This document shows positions 33,685 through 42,790 of a stretch of 64,000 bases of DNA, piece by piece (position 1 is the stretch's first letter; every line of letters begins with the position of its first letter). The position numbers and the translations under genes are program-made. The notes under the pieces are model-generated. The model was not told the origin of the DNA and did not search any database. It saw only the letters and a program-made list of their open reading frames with translations. Source of the stretch: BOG-908 sp965198915 (GTDB lineage Bacteria > Pseudomonadota > Alphaproteobacteria > Acetobacterales > Acetobacteraceae). The DNA lies in contig CBDAQC010000006.1 in the NCBI GenBank assembly GCA_965198915.1, positions 434,001 through 498,000 of the forward strand. Direction: 5' to 3'.

Positions 33685-35163
33685 TCAAGCCATCGCCTGC
33701 GCCTCAGCCTCGGCAGCCGCCTTCTGCTTGGAATAGGTGCGATAGTAAGTCGGGAACGTGGCCACGATCTCGTCAGCCAGCGGCACGCGGCCGTTCTGCT
33801 TGATGAAGCTTGTGAGGAACGCGATATAGATGCGGCCCAGCGTGAGGGTGAGGCTGCCGGCCACGCTCGCGTTCATGATGCCGCCGATCACCGAGCCTGG
33901 CCCTGGGATCAGCTTGAGCGCCGAGCCCACCGCCCAGCGTCCGGCGACCGACAGGGCCACGCAACCCAGCACCGTGGTCAGAAGCTGCAGGATCGCCTGG
34001 CGGTCCAGCTCCAGGCCGAACGCGCCGGAGACGCCCACGAGCATGCCGGTCTGGATTGGCGCCAGTGACAGCGCGTCCGCCAGCGGGATCGGGATCACGG
34101 CGGCGGCCGCGGCAGCGGCGGCGGCGGCCATGACGTATTCGTTCGCGGTCTGCTTGTTGAGGTCCAGATTGACCTTCTGCGCGGCGGCGAAGGCCGCGCG
34201 GTGCGCGGTGGGCAGCGCCTGGAAGGACGAGACTACGAGGTCCGATAGGCCGTGCGGCGGCCGGCGCGGCTTGGCGATGGCGCGCACCGGAATGATCGCG
34301 TGCCGCTTGATGCCGTGCGCGTCGAGTATGTTCTCGACGATCTCGGGGAACTCCTCGTCGTCGTCATATTTCGTCAGGATGACGATCGCCGGGATGTTGT
34401 AGGCGTTCAGCACGCGCAGCACGTCCAGCTCGGCTTCCTGCACGCGGCTGCTGGGGGCGGCGATGCACAGCCAGCCGATATGCAACTGGTCGCGCGCGTC
34501 CTTCATCGCACGGCAGGCTTCGATCTCGGCGCGCAGATCGGCCACCGTGCCCGCGTAGTCCTTGACTTCCAGACCCTTGGTATCGAGGATGCGCAGCGGG
34601 ATCTTGGTTGACGAAAACCATTCCGCGCGCTGGGTGACCGGCTCGCCGGCGGCGGTGCGGGCGAATTGCTCGCCGAACACCGCGTTTATCAGAGAGCTTT
34701 TGCCGACGCCGGTCTGGCCGGCGACCACGATGTTGACGTGGCCGATGCTGCGCAGATGCTTGGACGTCTCGCGCAGCAGCGGCGTGAGCATGTCCTGCTC
34801 CTCGCCTTCCTGCGCGCCCTCTTCCTGCACCATCACCTCTTCGCCGGGCAGCAGGCGAAGCAGGCTGTTCATCGAGTTGGTCATCGACTGCGTGGAAGTC
34901 GGGCGGCCGCCGAGTTCGATACCTTCAACGAACGACAGCAGGCTGTGGTCGATGCCGAGCGTGGGCGAGCTGCGTATCTTCTCCGACGACAAGTTTACCG
35001 TGGCACTGGTGAGTGGGGCTATATGCGAAAGCGGCAGGCCCGGCATGGCATGGACGGGAGGCGGGGCGGCTTGCTGTGCCAGGCCGGCGGCTGCCGCACG
35101 CGGCGCGAAGGGAATCAGGAAGTCGTCGTCGTCATCCATCGGCGCACCGTTCATTCCACTCAT
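33685..35163 (-). CDS. GTPase with DUF697-like membrane domain
   Basis: A 492-residue protein. An acidic, low-complexity N-terminus (MDDDDDFLIPFAPRAAAAG), then a G domain with P-loop AGQTGVGKSS (about 148-157), G3 DTKG (about 194-197) and G4 TKYD (about 264-267). The C-terminal half is a hydrophobic region with a run of ten Ala (346-355) in MAAAAAAAAAAVIPIP, then PGPGSVIGGIMNASVAGS, LTLTLGRIYIAFL, resembling DUF697 (YcjF-type) proteins. It may be a membrane-associated stress or trafficking GTPase. The start is the ATG at 35163 (MSGMNGAP); an internal ATG is at 35154 or later. The promoter region upstream is A/T-rich. Confidence 0.85.
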   Translation of the reverse strand: MSGMNGAPMDDDDDFLIPFAPRAAAAGLAQQAAPPPVHAMPGLPLSHIAPLTSATVNLSSEKIRSSPTLGIDHSLLSFVEGIELGGRPTSTQSMTNSMNSLLRLLPGEEVMVQEEGAQEGEEQDMLTPLLRETSKHLRSIGHVNIVVAGQTGVGKSSLINAVFGEQFARTAAGEPVTQRAEWFSSTKIPLRILDTKGLEVKDYAGTVADLRAEIEACRAMKDARDQLHIGWLCIAAPSSRVQEAELDVLRVLNAYNIPAIVILTKYDDDEEFPEIVENILDAHGIKRHAIIPVRAIAKPRRPPHGLSDLVVSSFQALPTAHRAAFAAAQKVNLDLNKQTANEYVMAAAAAAAAAAVIPIPLADALSLAPIQTGMLVGVSGAFGLELDRQAILQLLTTVLGCVALSVAGRWAVGSALKLIPGPGSVIGGIMNASVAGSLTLTLGRIYIAFLTSFIKQNGRVPLADEIVATFPTYYRTYSKQKAAAEAEAQAMA

Positions 35164-35285
35164 ACGCGCTTATCCTGTCGGCGGGTTATAATGTGCCTGA
35201 TCAAACTCTCCGTCTCTTTATATGTTATTAATCTGCCACACGCCACATTTCGTTGACGATTCGAACCTGCGGTTGCAAAGTTTTC

Positions 35286-37148
35286 TCACACTGCGCTTTC
35301 CAGCGCTTCTTCCGCCGCAAGCCAGTCCGCTTCGGCCGCCGCCGTCTCCCGCGCAATGGCCGCAAGCCGCGTGTTCGCGGCAGTGACTTCCGCCTTTCGC
35401 GCCGCTCCATACATTGCCGGATCGGCCAGTCTTGCTTCTAGAGCGGTTCGTTCCGCTGCCAGTTTGGCCATCAGCGCCTCCGCCGCACGCGCCTGGCGAC
35501 GCAAAGGCGCCAGGTTCTGGCGCGCCTCGGCACGGTCGCGGCGGTCGTCGCGCCTGGTGGGTGCCGCCTCAGCGCGGGCCGGCCGCGCGCGTTCGGCGAG
35601 CAGCGCGCGGTAGTCGTCCATGTCTCCGTCATACGGCCGCACCGTGCCGTCGCCCACCAGCCACAGCCGGTCGGAGACGAGCTCCACCAGGTCCGGATCG
35701 TGGGTGATCAGCAGCACCGCGCCCTGATACTCGCCAAGCGCGCGCACCAGCGCGTCGCGCGCGTCGATGTCGAGGTGGTTGGTGGGCTCGTCGAGGATCA
35801 GCAGGCCGGGCGCCTCGCGTGTGGCCAGCGCCAGCAGCAACCGCGCGCGCTCGCCGCCGGACAGGTTGTGCGTGGGCGTCTCGGCGCGGTCGGCGTCCAG
35901 GCCGAAGCGGGCGAGCTGGGCGCGGACCTGCGGCGGGGCGGCCTGCGGCAGCGCGCGCGCCATGTGGGCCACCGGCGTGTCGGTGGCCACCAGCTCGGCC
36001 TCCTGGTGCTGGGCGAAGTAGCCCACCCGCAGCTTGCCGGACCGGCGCATCTCGCCGGCCATCGGGGCCAGCCTTCCGGCTATCAGCTTGGCGAAGGTGG
36101 ACTTGCCGTTGCCGTTGGCGCCCAGCAGCGCGATGCGGTCTTCCATGTCGATGGACAGCGACAGCCCGCGCAGCACCGGCGTGCCGTCATAGCCCACGGA
36201 CACGCGGTCCAGCGAGAGCACAGGCGGGGCGATCTGCACGGGTTCGGGGAAGGCGAACCGCGTGGGTGCCGCCTCGATCACCGTGTCGATTACCGGCAGG
36301 CGGGCCAGCGCCTTGATGCGCGCCTGCGCCTGGCGTGCCTTGGTGGCGCTGGCGCGGAAACGGTCGACGAATTTCTGCATGTGCTCGCGCTGGGCGGCGA
36401 TGCGTTCGGCGGCGCGGCCAAGCTGCATCGCCTGCTCGGTGCGTATGCGCACGAATTCGGTGTAGCCGCCCGGCGTCAGGCTGATCTTCTGGCGGTCCAG
36501 ATGGGCGATGCTGTCCACCGCGCGGTCCAGCAGCCCGCGATCATGGCTGACCACCAGGGCGGCGCCTGGGAAGCGGGCGAGCCAGGTCTCCAGCCAGAGC
36601 GTGGCTTCCAGGTCCAGGTGGTTGGTGGGCTCGTCCAGCAGCAGCAGGTCGGGTGCGGCGAACAGGGCGGTGGCCAGCGCCACGCGCATGCGCCAGCCGC
36701 CGGAGAAGCTGTCCACCGGCCGGGCCTGGGCGGCGGCATCGAAGCCCAGCCCGGCCAGGATAGCGGCGGCGCGCGCGGGTGCGGCGTCCGCACCAATGGT
36801 GCGCAGGCGCTCGTGTATGTCGGCCACGCGCGCGGGGTCTGGCGCTTCCAGCTCGCGCAGCAGGGCCAGGCGTTCAGGATCGCCCTCCAGCACGGTGTCC
36901 AGCAAGGATTGCGGGCCGGACGGCGCGGTCTGGCGCACCTGGGCCATGCGGGCGCGGGCGGAGAAATGAATGTCGCCGCCGTCGGCGCCGAGCTCGCCGG
37001 AGATGGCGCGCAGCAGGGTGGATTTGCCGGCGCCGTTGCGCCCGACCAGGCCGATCCGGCGGCCCGGGTCTATCGTCAGGTCGGCGCGGTCCAGCAAGGT
37101 GCGGCCGGCCATGCGCAGAGTCAGGCCGGAGATGGTCAGCAGGCTCAT
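35286..37148 (-). CDS. ABC-F family ATPase (YheS/Uup-like)
   Basis: A 620-residue soluble protein with two tandem ABC domains joined by an ABC-F linker. First: GRNGAGKST, SFSGGWRMR, LLLDEPTNHLD. Linker with RFRASATKARQAQARIKAL. Second: GANGNGKST, NLSGGERARLLLAL, LILDEPTNHLD, and a charged coiled-coil C-terminal tail (RRDDRRDRAEARQNLAPLRR onwards). ABC-F proteins act on the ribosome in translation or resistance rather than in transport. The start is the ATG at 37148. Confidence 0.95.
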   Translation of the reverse strand: MSLLTISGLTLRMAGRTLLDRADLTIDPGRRIGLVGRNGAGKSTLLRAISGELGADGGDIHFSARARMAQVRQTAPSGPQSLLDTVLEGDPERLALLRELEAPDPARVADIHERLRTIGADAAPARAAAILAGLGFDAAAQARPVDSFSGGWRMRVALATALFAAPDLLLLDEPTNHLDLEATLWLETWLARFPGAALVVSHDRGLLDRAVDSIAHLDRQKISLTPGGYTEFVRIRTEQAMQLGRAAERIAAQREHMQKFVDRFRASATKARQAQARIKALARLPVIDTVIEAAPTRFAFPEPVQIAPPVLSLDRVSVGYDGTPVLRGLSLSIDMEDRIALLGANGNGKSTFAKLIAGRLAPMAGEMRRSGKLRVGYFAQHQEAELVATDTPVAHMARALPQAAPPQVRAQLARFGLDADRAETPTHNLSGGERARLLLALATREAPGLLILDEPTNHLDIDARDALVRALGEYQGAVLLITHDPDLVELVSDRLWLVGDGTVRPYDGDMDDYRALLAERARPARAEAAPTRRDDRRDRAEARQNLAPLRRQARAAEALMAKLAAERTALEARLADPAMYGAARKAEVTAANTRLAAIARETAAAEADWLAAEEALESAV

Positions 37149-37289
37149 GGGGCGTGACGTAATGCCCGTGCGGCGGGGAGGAAAGGCCGGGGGCGGTTAC
37201 GCGGTGCTTCCCCCGCGCCGGGTTCCCGGGTGTAGGTTGCAGCGCGTCCGCCGAACGGTGCAAGCCGTCCGAACATAGGGGAGCCACGC

Positions 37290-38051
37290 GTGCCCAACCC
37301 ATGGACGATGAAGATGGAGCAGTTCACCCGCTTCTCGGACGCCGAGCGGCAGGTGCTCGACCGGCTTCTGGCCGAGCGGCAGGCGCGGCACGCGATGGGC
37401 GAGGACATCCTGGCGGAAGGCTCCCACATGGCGGATTGCCACGTGGTGCTGACCGGCCTGGCCTGCCGCTACAAGGTGCTGGCGAACGGCGAGCGCCAGA
37501 TCATGGCGTTCCTGGTGCCAGGCGATCTGTGCGACGCCGAGATCTTCATCCTGAAGGAGATGGACCACAGTGTGGCGGCCCTGGCGCCGACCACGACGGC
37601 GCTGATCTCCGGCGCCATGATGCGCAAGCTGTTGCGCGAGACGAGCGCCTTGGGCGAGGCGCTGTGGTGGGGCACGATGACCGATCTGGGCGTGTTGCGC
37701 GAACGCATCGTGGATCACGGGCGGCGGGACGCGCGCGAGCGCATCGCCCACCTGCTGTACGAGATGCTGGTGCGCTACCGCATGGTGGGACTGGCGGAGA
37801 ACAACAGCTTCCGTTTTCCGATCACCCAGACCGACCTGGCCGACGCCACCGGCCTGACCGCGGTGCACGCCAACCGCGTGCTGCAAAGCCTGCGGGCGGA
37901 CAAGCTGATCGAGTGGAAGAGCGAGACGGTGGCGGTGCTGGCGCCAGCGCGGCTGAAGGCGGTGGCCGGGTTCACCGCGAACTACCTGCATTTGGATCGT
38001 GCGCATGACGCGCAGGATGGGATGGCTGCGCGGACGGGTGACCTGGTGTGA
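37290..38051 (+). CDS. Crp/Fnr family transcriptional regulator
   Basis: A 253-residue regulator: an N-terminal cNMP-binding jelly-roll domain (about 10-130, with GDLCDAEIFILKEM), a dimerisation helix, and a C-terminal winged HTH (FPITQTDLADATGLTAVHAN, about 177-203). The Fnr [4Fe-4S] Cys set is absent; one Cys at 50, 59 and 81 are scattered, so the signal is not oxygen via a cluster. The GTG start at 37290 has GGGGAG 7 bp upstream. It is divergent from the ABC-F gene, with a 141-bp gap that could hold an operator. Confidence 0.95.
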   Translation: MPNPWTMKMEQFTRFSDAERQVLDRLLAERQARHAMGEDILAEGSHMADCHVVLTGLACRYKVLANGERQIMAFLVPGDLCDAEIFILKEMDHSVAALAPTTTALISGAMMRKLLRETSALGEALWWGTMTDLGVLRERIVDHGRRDARERIAHLLYEMLVRYRMVGLAENNSFRFPITQTDLADATGLTAVHANRVLQSLRADKLIEWKSETVAVLAPARLKAVAGFTANYLHLDRAHDAQDGMAARTGDLV

Positions 38052-38153
38052 GTAAGGCCAGGGGCTCTGCCCCGAGAAGTGCGTGTAGCAGGTTCTAAGG
38101 ACGACTGTCCTTAGCCGGGTCCAGGGGCAGAGCCCCTGGCCTTACTTGCTGAC
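38052..38153. repeat. Family B repeat, full inverted form
   Basis: TAAGGCCAGGGGCTCTGCCCC, then 34 bp, then GGACGACTGTCCTTAG (dyad), then GGGGCAGAGCCCCTGGCCTTA as the inverse of the left arm. The largest intact copy in the window, used here as reference for the family. Confidence 0.85.
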
Positions 38154-38160
38154 GCGATTG

Positions 38161-38838
38161 ATGCAGGTTAGCCGCCCGGCCGAGCTAGCCTGCTACAGGC
38201 CGCCGATGGTGGACGAAGCAGGCCAGTGGAGCGTGGTGGCCGTGGGCGCGTCGGGCGCCACCGGCCTGACCGACATGGCGGAGCTTCTGGCCAGGCTTCC
38301 CGCAGGCTTCCCAGGCACGATCCTGCTAACTCTGCACCGCCCATCCCACCGGCCCAGCAACCTGGCGCGCGTGCTGCAGCGCGTGTCCGCGATGCCCGTG
38401 GCGGTCGCCCGCCCCGGGGAGCCCCTGCAAGCCGGCGCCTGCTACGTGGGTGAACCCGCGTCCCACCTCGCCTTGCAGTCGCCGCATGCGATCGGGCTGG
38501 TGGCTGACCCCTGGCACGCCTATCGCAACCGCACCATCGATCTGCTGTTCGCCTCCGTCGCCAGGCATGTCGCGGACCGGGGGGTGGGCGTGGTGCTGTC
38601 CGGCAGCCTGCGGGACGGCTCGCGCGGCCTCTCGGCGATCAGGCACGCGGGCGGACTTGGCCTGGCGTGCCTGCCGCGGCCGGGCTGCGAAGGGGACATG
38701 CCGCGCAACGCCGTGGCCCTGAACGGCAAGCTGGATTGCGTGGATGATCTGGCGGGGCTGGCACGGGTAATCGGGGATCACGCGGCCTGGTTCATCAGAA
38801 GCGGCGGCTGGGGCAGGACGCAGGACCCGCCTTCCTGA
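38161..38838 (+). CDS. Stand-alone CheB-like methylesterase domain protein
   Basis: A 225-residue protein with the CheB methylesterase catalytic set: Ser S31 in VGASGATG, His H59 in LLTLHRPSHR, and Asp D152 in SGSLRDGSRG. Gly-rich GLVADPWHA and AIRHAGGLGLACL follow the family. The receiver domain of normal CheB is absent, and no cheR, cheA or MCP gene is nearby, so it is unlikely to be a standard chemotaxis adapter. The start is ATG 38161; TTG 38146 and ATG 38206 are alternatives. Confidence 0.82.
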   Translation: MQVSRPAELACYRPPMVDEAGQWSVVAVGASGATGLTDMAELLARLPAGFPGTILLTLHRPSHRPSNLARVLQRVSAMPVAVARPGEPLQAGACYVGEPASHLALQSPHAIGLVADPWHAYRNRTIDLLFASVARHVADRGVGVVLSGSLRDGSRGLSAIRHAGGLGLACLPRPGCEGDMPRNAVALNGKLDCVDDLAGLARVIGDHAAWFIRSGGWGRTQDPPS

Positions 38839-38839
38839 C

Positions 38840-38945
38840 AAAAAGCAGAGAGCTTTCGCCCTCCCGCACCTGCGGCGCTCGGCAGCGCCGATGATTGCAG
38901 ATGCGGGAACGCGAAAGTCTCCTGGTCCATTTCGAAAAAGGACTG
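38840..38945. repeat. Degenerate family A pair
   Basis: The left part (AAAAAGCAGAGAGCTTTCG) and right part (CGCGAAAGTCTCC then TTTCGAAAAAGGACTGCG) keep the order of a family A pair but have lost perfect stems. The spacer has CGCTCGGCAGCG. It lies between the CheB-like gene and the MITE. Confidence 0.55.
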
Positions 38946-38965
38946 CGTGCGTTGCTTTGTCCTAC

Positions 38966-39072
38966 GGGTCTGCTTGCAACTCGCCCTGGTGAGTCACCCG
39001 GCGGTGATCCTCGAGCACCGGAGCGCGGAAAATCACCGCCAAATGGCCGCCCAACGAGTTTTCAAACAGACT
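38966..39072. mobile_element. MITE copy 3
   Basis: A 107-bp element closely matching copy 1 at 7726-7834 (shared CTGGTGAGTCA, CGAGCACCGGAGCGC, ATCACCGCCA and CGAGTTTTCAAACAGAC). Left flank CTAC and right flank CTAA are a partly decayed YTAR duplication. The right end touches the stop codon of the carboxylesterase at 39073. Confidence 0.75.
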
Positions 39073-40629
39073 CTAAGACGGGTTGATCAGCGGCGCCCAC
39101 AGCCCGCAATGATGGTCGGTGGCGAAGCCCGTCTCCGGCGCGGGGTTCGGCGGCACCAGGGACTGGAAGACGTCCGACCCGCTCTCGTAGGGCTCCCATT
39201 CGGGCACCTTGGCTGAGTCGGGCGAGGTCTGTTTGGCGAAATTGGTCCAGTAGCGGACCATGTCGGTGGACAGCACGCGCTCCCTGGCGGTCAGGCTCGG
39301 CGTGCCCGGCAGCACAGGGGTGACGAAGAGGAACTGTATCTCTGTCGCGTGCGCGGCGCCGAACGGGTAGCCGGACGGCGGCAGCGAGTCTTCCGGCGCG
39401 TTCTCGTCGTTGAACTCGTAGGCGAAGGTCGGCACGTAGCGCGAAATCCAGCGGTCCACCTGGCGCGCGGTGCAGGCGAACGTCTGGTCGGTCAGCACGG
39501 CGGCCAGGGCCAGCACCGGCTGGCTGAACGCCTTGGCTGGGTAGGCCTTGAGGATTTCGGCGCCGAGCGTGGCGCCATACAACGCCGGGATGGTGGCGTC
39601 ATATTGCGCGGCGGTGATGCTGGCGTAGGGGACGGTGAACAGCCGCTCCTCGTCATGGTTGGAGCCGTTCAGGACGGGCACGCGGTTGAATTGGCCGGCT
39701 TTCAGCGCGGTGTTGATGGAGGCCGGCAGGGTGGTGCCGTCCACGATCGTGGTGACGCTCAGCCCTGCATTCGTCTCGGTCTGCAGCACGGCGCTGGTGC
39801 TGGCGGCGCGCAGGCAGGCCGTATCAGTGGGCGCGCAGCCCAGGCCGGCTGCGACGGCGGCACCCGTGCTCTCCGACTGCGCCAGGGTCGGCAGGCTCAG
39901 CGCATAGGCGCCGCTCTCCACGATGGCCTGGTTGAACAGGCCGTAGGCGGTGGGCGAGACCAGGTTGGAGAGCACGCTCAGGCCGCCGGCGGACTCGCCG
40001 AAAATGGTGACGTTCGACGGGTTACCGCCGAAGCCCGCGATGTTGCGGCGTACCCAGTCCATGGCGAATTGCTGGTCCAGCAGGCCGTAATTGCCGGCCA
40101 GGTGGCCTTCGCTGTCCAGCCCGGTGGTGGCCAGGAAGCCGAAATAGCCTAGGCGGTAGTTGATGGTGACGACGATCACGTCGCCTTTGGTGACCAGGCG
40201 GACCGGGTCGTAGCTGTCGCTTTCGCCCACCACCAGCGCGCCGCCATGTATCCAGACCATGACCGGCAGCTTGCGGGCGTTGGCGGGCCGGGTGCCAGCG
40301 GGCGCGTATACGTTGAGGTAGAGGCAGTCCTCGCTGTTGCTGGCCACGCCGTAGGGCGAGGCGAGTTGGGCGCAATGCGGACCGAAGGCGGTGGCCGTGT
40401 GGGTCGCCATCGCTTCCGGCACGGGCTGCGGCGGCTGCCAGCGCAGCTCGCCGGTCGGCGGGGCGGCGTAGCGTATGCCCAGGAACTCGTTCATGCCCTC
40501 GGCGGTGATGCCGGTGACAGTGCCGTTCTGCGTGGTGGCGGTGGGTGCGGCGTGTGCGGCGGTTATGCAGGCGAGCCCGGCCAGCAGCGGCAAGGCCGCG
40601 CGCGGCCCGAAGGTCCGGCGTGTCGTCAT
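39073..40629 (-). CDS. Secreted type-B carboxylesterase
   Basis: A 518-residue protein with a signal peptide (about 1-27, ends AAHA) and the type-B carboxylesterase/lipase fold: EDCLYLNVYAP, MVWIHGG (oxyanion hole), GFGGNPSNVTIFGESAGG (nucleophile Ser in GESAGG), and NHDEE and HATEIQF regions with the acid and His. The enzyme hydrolyses esters in the periplasm or outside. A paralogue of the same kind is at 45538-47181. The stop codon abuts MITE copy 3. The start is the ATG at 40629. Confidence 0.93.
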   Translation of the reverse strand: MTTRRTFGPRAALPLLAGLACITAAHAAPTATTQNGTVTGITAEGMNEFLGIRYAAPPTGELRWQPPQPVPEAMATHTATAFGPHCAQLASPYGVASNSEDCLYLNVYAPAGTRPANARKLPVMVWIHGGALVVGESDSYDPVRLVTKGDVIVVTINYRLGYFGFLATTGLDSEGHLAGNYGLLDQQFAMDWVRRNIAGFGGNPSNVTIFGESAGGLSVLSNLVSPTAYGLFNQAIVESGAYALSLPTLAQSESTGAAVAAGLGCAPTDTACLRAASTSAVLQTETNAGLSVTTIVDGTTLPASINTALKAGQFNRVPVLNGSNHDEERLFTVPYASITAAQYDATIPALYGATLGAEILKAYPAKAFSQPVLALAAVLTDQTFACTARQVDRWISRYVPTFAYEFNDENAPEDSLPPSGYPFGAAHATEIQFLFVTPVLPGTPSLTARERVLSTDMVRYWTNFAKQTSPDSAKVPEWEPYESGSDVFQSLVPPNPAPETGFATDHHCGLWAPLINPS

Positions 40630-40823
40630 GGATGTCTCTCCCCGGCGCCGCCCCGCCCCGTTATCGTCGGCGGTGGCGCGCCGTGGCGAAACTAGCCGCA
40701 CTGATTGCGAAACGGGAACGCCGCATGGTCAACATTCTGCGACCGATCGGGTGGCGCTTGCCTTGCCTTGCCGGTGCCTTGCCGGTAGAGCGCGGCGCAA
40801 CAATCCGAAGGACCGGACCCGCC

Positions 40824-41246
40824 ATGGCCACAGAGCGCACGTTTTCCATCATCAAGCCGGACGCCACGCGGCGCAACCTGACCGGCAAGATAAACGCCAA
40901 GTTCGAGGAGGCCGGGCTGCGCATCGTGGCCCAGCGCCGTGTCAAGCTGACGCGCGAACAGGCGGAGGCGTTCTACGGCGTGCACCGCGAGCGGCCGTTC
41001 TTCGGCGGGCTGGTGACGTTCATGACGAGCGGGCCGGTGGTGCTGCAGGTTCTGGAAGGCGAGGACGCGATCGCGGCCAACCGCCGCATCATGGGTGCCA
41101 CCAACCCGGCCAACGCCGAGCCGGGCACGATACGCCGCGAGTTCGCCGAGGACATCGAGGCGAATTCGGTGCACGGGTCCGACAGCGCGGAGAACGCGGC
41201 TATGGAGATCGCTTTCTTCTTCAAGCCCGAGGAGATCGTGGGCTAA
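40824..41246 (+). CDS. ndk: Nucleoside diphosphate kinase
   Basis: Transfers gamma-phosphate between nucleoside di- and triphosphates. It has 140 residues, the standard length: TFSIIKPDA, GLRIVAQRRV, EGEDAI, NPANAEPGTIRREFA, and catalytic H117 in NSVHGSD. The start is the ATG at 40824; the open frame upstream has no family similarity. A family A unit begins 2 bp after the stop. Confidence 0.98.
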   Translation: MATERTFSIIKPDATRRNLTGKINAKFEEAGLRIVAQRRVKLTREQAEAFYGVHRERPFFGGLVTFMTSGPVVLQVLEGEDAIAANRRIMGATNPANAEPGTIRREFAEDIEANSVHGSDSAENAAMEIAFFFKPEEIVG

Positions 41247-41247
41247 G

Positions 41248-41378
41248 TAAGCAAGGCCTTCTTTTTTGAAAAAAAGAAGCAAAAAACTTTTATTCCGCTG
41301 TCGCGGACCTCTCCGGACACGCGCCGACAGGGAGCAAAAGTTTTTTGGTTCTTTTTTTCAAAAAAGAACTGCTTCCTT
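41248..41378. repeat. Family A inverted pair between ndk and dadA
   Basis: Left CTTCTTTTTT/AAAAAAGAAG stem, right GTTCTTTTTT/AAAAAAGAAC stem. The spacer is of the GCTGTCGCGG/CGCCGACAGG kind. It starts 2 bp after the ndk stop and ends 19 bp before dadA. Confidence 0.95.
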
Positions 41379-41396
41379 TTTTCTTTAGGGCCGCGC

Positions 41397-42650
41397 GTGA
41401 AGATCTTAGTCCTGGGCAGCGGCGTCGTAGGTGTCACCAGCGCCTGGTACCTGGCGCAGGCCGGCCACGAGGTGACGGTGGTCGACCGCCAGCCGGCGGC
41501 CGGGATGGAGACGAGCTTCGCCAATGCGGGCCAGGTCTCGCCCGGCATGTCCGCGCCGTGGGCGGGGCCGGACACGCCGCGCAAGGCGATATTGTGGATG
41601 ATGATGCGGCATCGTCCGCTGGTGTTCTGGCCAGTGCCGGACCGCGCGCTGCTGGACTGGGTGCGGCGCTTCCTGGGCGCCTGCAACGCGGAGGCCTATG
41701 CGCGGAACAAGGAGCGCATGGTGCGGCTGGCGGAATACAGCCGCGACAAGTTGCGTGACCTGCGCACCACCACCGGCATCACGTATGATGAGGGCCAGCG
41801 CGGGCTGCTGCAATTGTTCCGCACGCAGAAGCAGGCCGATCATGTGGGCGACGACACCTCGGTGCTCGACCGGCTGGGCGTGCCCTACACGGTTCTGGAC
41901 CGCGCGGGATGCGTGGCACAGGAGCCGGCCCTGGCCGGCGTGCAATCCAAGTTCGTGGGCGGCCTGCGCCTGCCCGGCGACGAGACGGGCGACGCGCATG
42001 TGTTCACCCAGCGCCTGGCGGCGCTGGCCGAGGCGGCCGGCGTGGTGTTCCGCTACGGTGTTGCCATCGAGAAGCTTCTGCTGGAGGGCGGGCGCATCTC
42101 CGGCGTGGCGACGGATGCCGGTGTGCTGACGGCGGATAGTTACGTGGTGGCGCTCGGCAGCTACTCGCCGGCGCTGCTGCGCGCGGCGGGGATCGGCCTG
42201 CCGGTGTATCCGGTGAAGGGCTACTCGATCACCATGCCGGTGGCCGACGAGGCGGACGCGCCGCTGAGCACGGTGATGGACGAGACGTTCAAGGTGGCGA
42301 TCACCCGGTTGGGCGACCGGATACGCGTGGGCGGCACGGCGGAGCTGGCCGGGTTCAGCAACACGCTGCGCGAGCCGCGCCGGCGCACGCTGGTGCATTC
42401 GGTGACGGATCTGTTCCCGCATGGTGGCGACGTGAGCCGGGCGAAGTTCTGGACCGGGCTGCGGCCGATGACGCCGGACGGCCCGCCGGTGATCGGGCCC
42501 ACGAAGATCGCCAATCTGTGGCTGAACACGGGGCATGGGACGCTGGGGTGGACGATGTCCTGCGGGTCCGGCGCGCTGCTGGCGGATCTGATGAGCGGAG
42601 TCCGGCCGAATATTGCGTTCGAGGATTTGTCGGTGGGGCGGTATCAGTAA
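41397..42650 (+). CDS. dadA: D-amino acid dehydrogenase small subunit (DadA-like)
   Basis: A 417-residue FAD enzyme: VLGSGVVGVTSAWYLAQAGHEV, VVDRQPAAGMETSFANAGQVS, VALGSYSPALLRAAG, VYPVKGYSITMP, and GWTMSCGSGALLADLMSG at the C-terminus. DadA oxidises D-amino acids (D-Ala) to 2-oxo acids with electrons to the respiratory chain. The GTG start at 41397 follows a family A unit by 18 bp. No dadX racemase is adjacent. Confidence 0.95.
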   Translation: MKILVLGSGVVGVTSAWYLAQAGHEVTVVDRQPAAGMETSFANAGQVSPGMSAPWAGPDTPRKAILWMMMRHRPLVFWPVPDRALLDWVRRFLGACNAEAYARNKERMVRLAEYSRDKLRDLRTTTGITYDEGQRGLLQLFRTQKQADHVGDDTSVLDRLGVPYTVLDRAGCVAQEPALAGVQSKFVGGLRLPGDETGDAHVFTQRLAALAEAAGVVFRYGVAIEKLLLEGGRISGVATDAGVLTADSYVVALGSYSPALLRAAGIGLPVYPVKGYSITMPVADEADAPLSTVMDETFKVAITRLGDRIRVGGTAELAGFSNTLREPRRRTLVHSVTDLFPHGGDVSRAKFWTGLRPMTPDGPPVIGPTKIANLWLNTGHGTLGWTMSCGSGALLADLMSGVRPNIAFEDLSVGRYQ

Positions 42651-42654
42651 GGGA

Positions 42655-42790
42655 AGTAAGGAAGACCTTCTTTTTCGAGAAAAAGAAGCAAAAAGCTTTT
42701 GTCTGCGCTGTCGCGGACAGTTCAACACGGCGCGACAGCGGATCAAACGCTTTTTGCTTCTTTTTCTCGAAAAAGAAGGCCTTGCTTACT
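42655..42790. repeat. Family A inverted pair between dadA and rimI
   Basis: Both units have the paired variant stem CTTCTTTTTC/GAAAAAGAAG. The spacer is a 10-bp dyad (CGCTGTCGCG and CGCGACAGCG). It lies between convergent genes; the right end supplies the TAA stop of rimI (42786-42788). Confidence 0.95.

Noticed and set aside
41248..41378. Short open frames beginning MLLFFKKEG or MVLFFKKEL in family A repeats
   Set aside because: They arise because the repeat reads as a hydrophobic peptide in several frames; only the secreted orphan at 29378 has a coding body after it.
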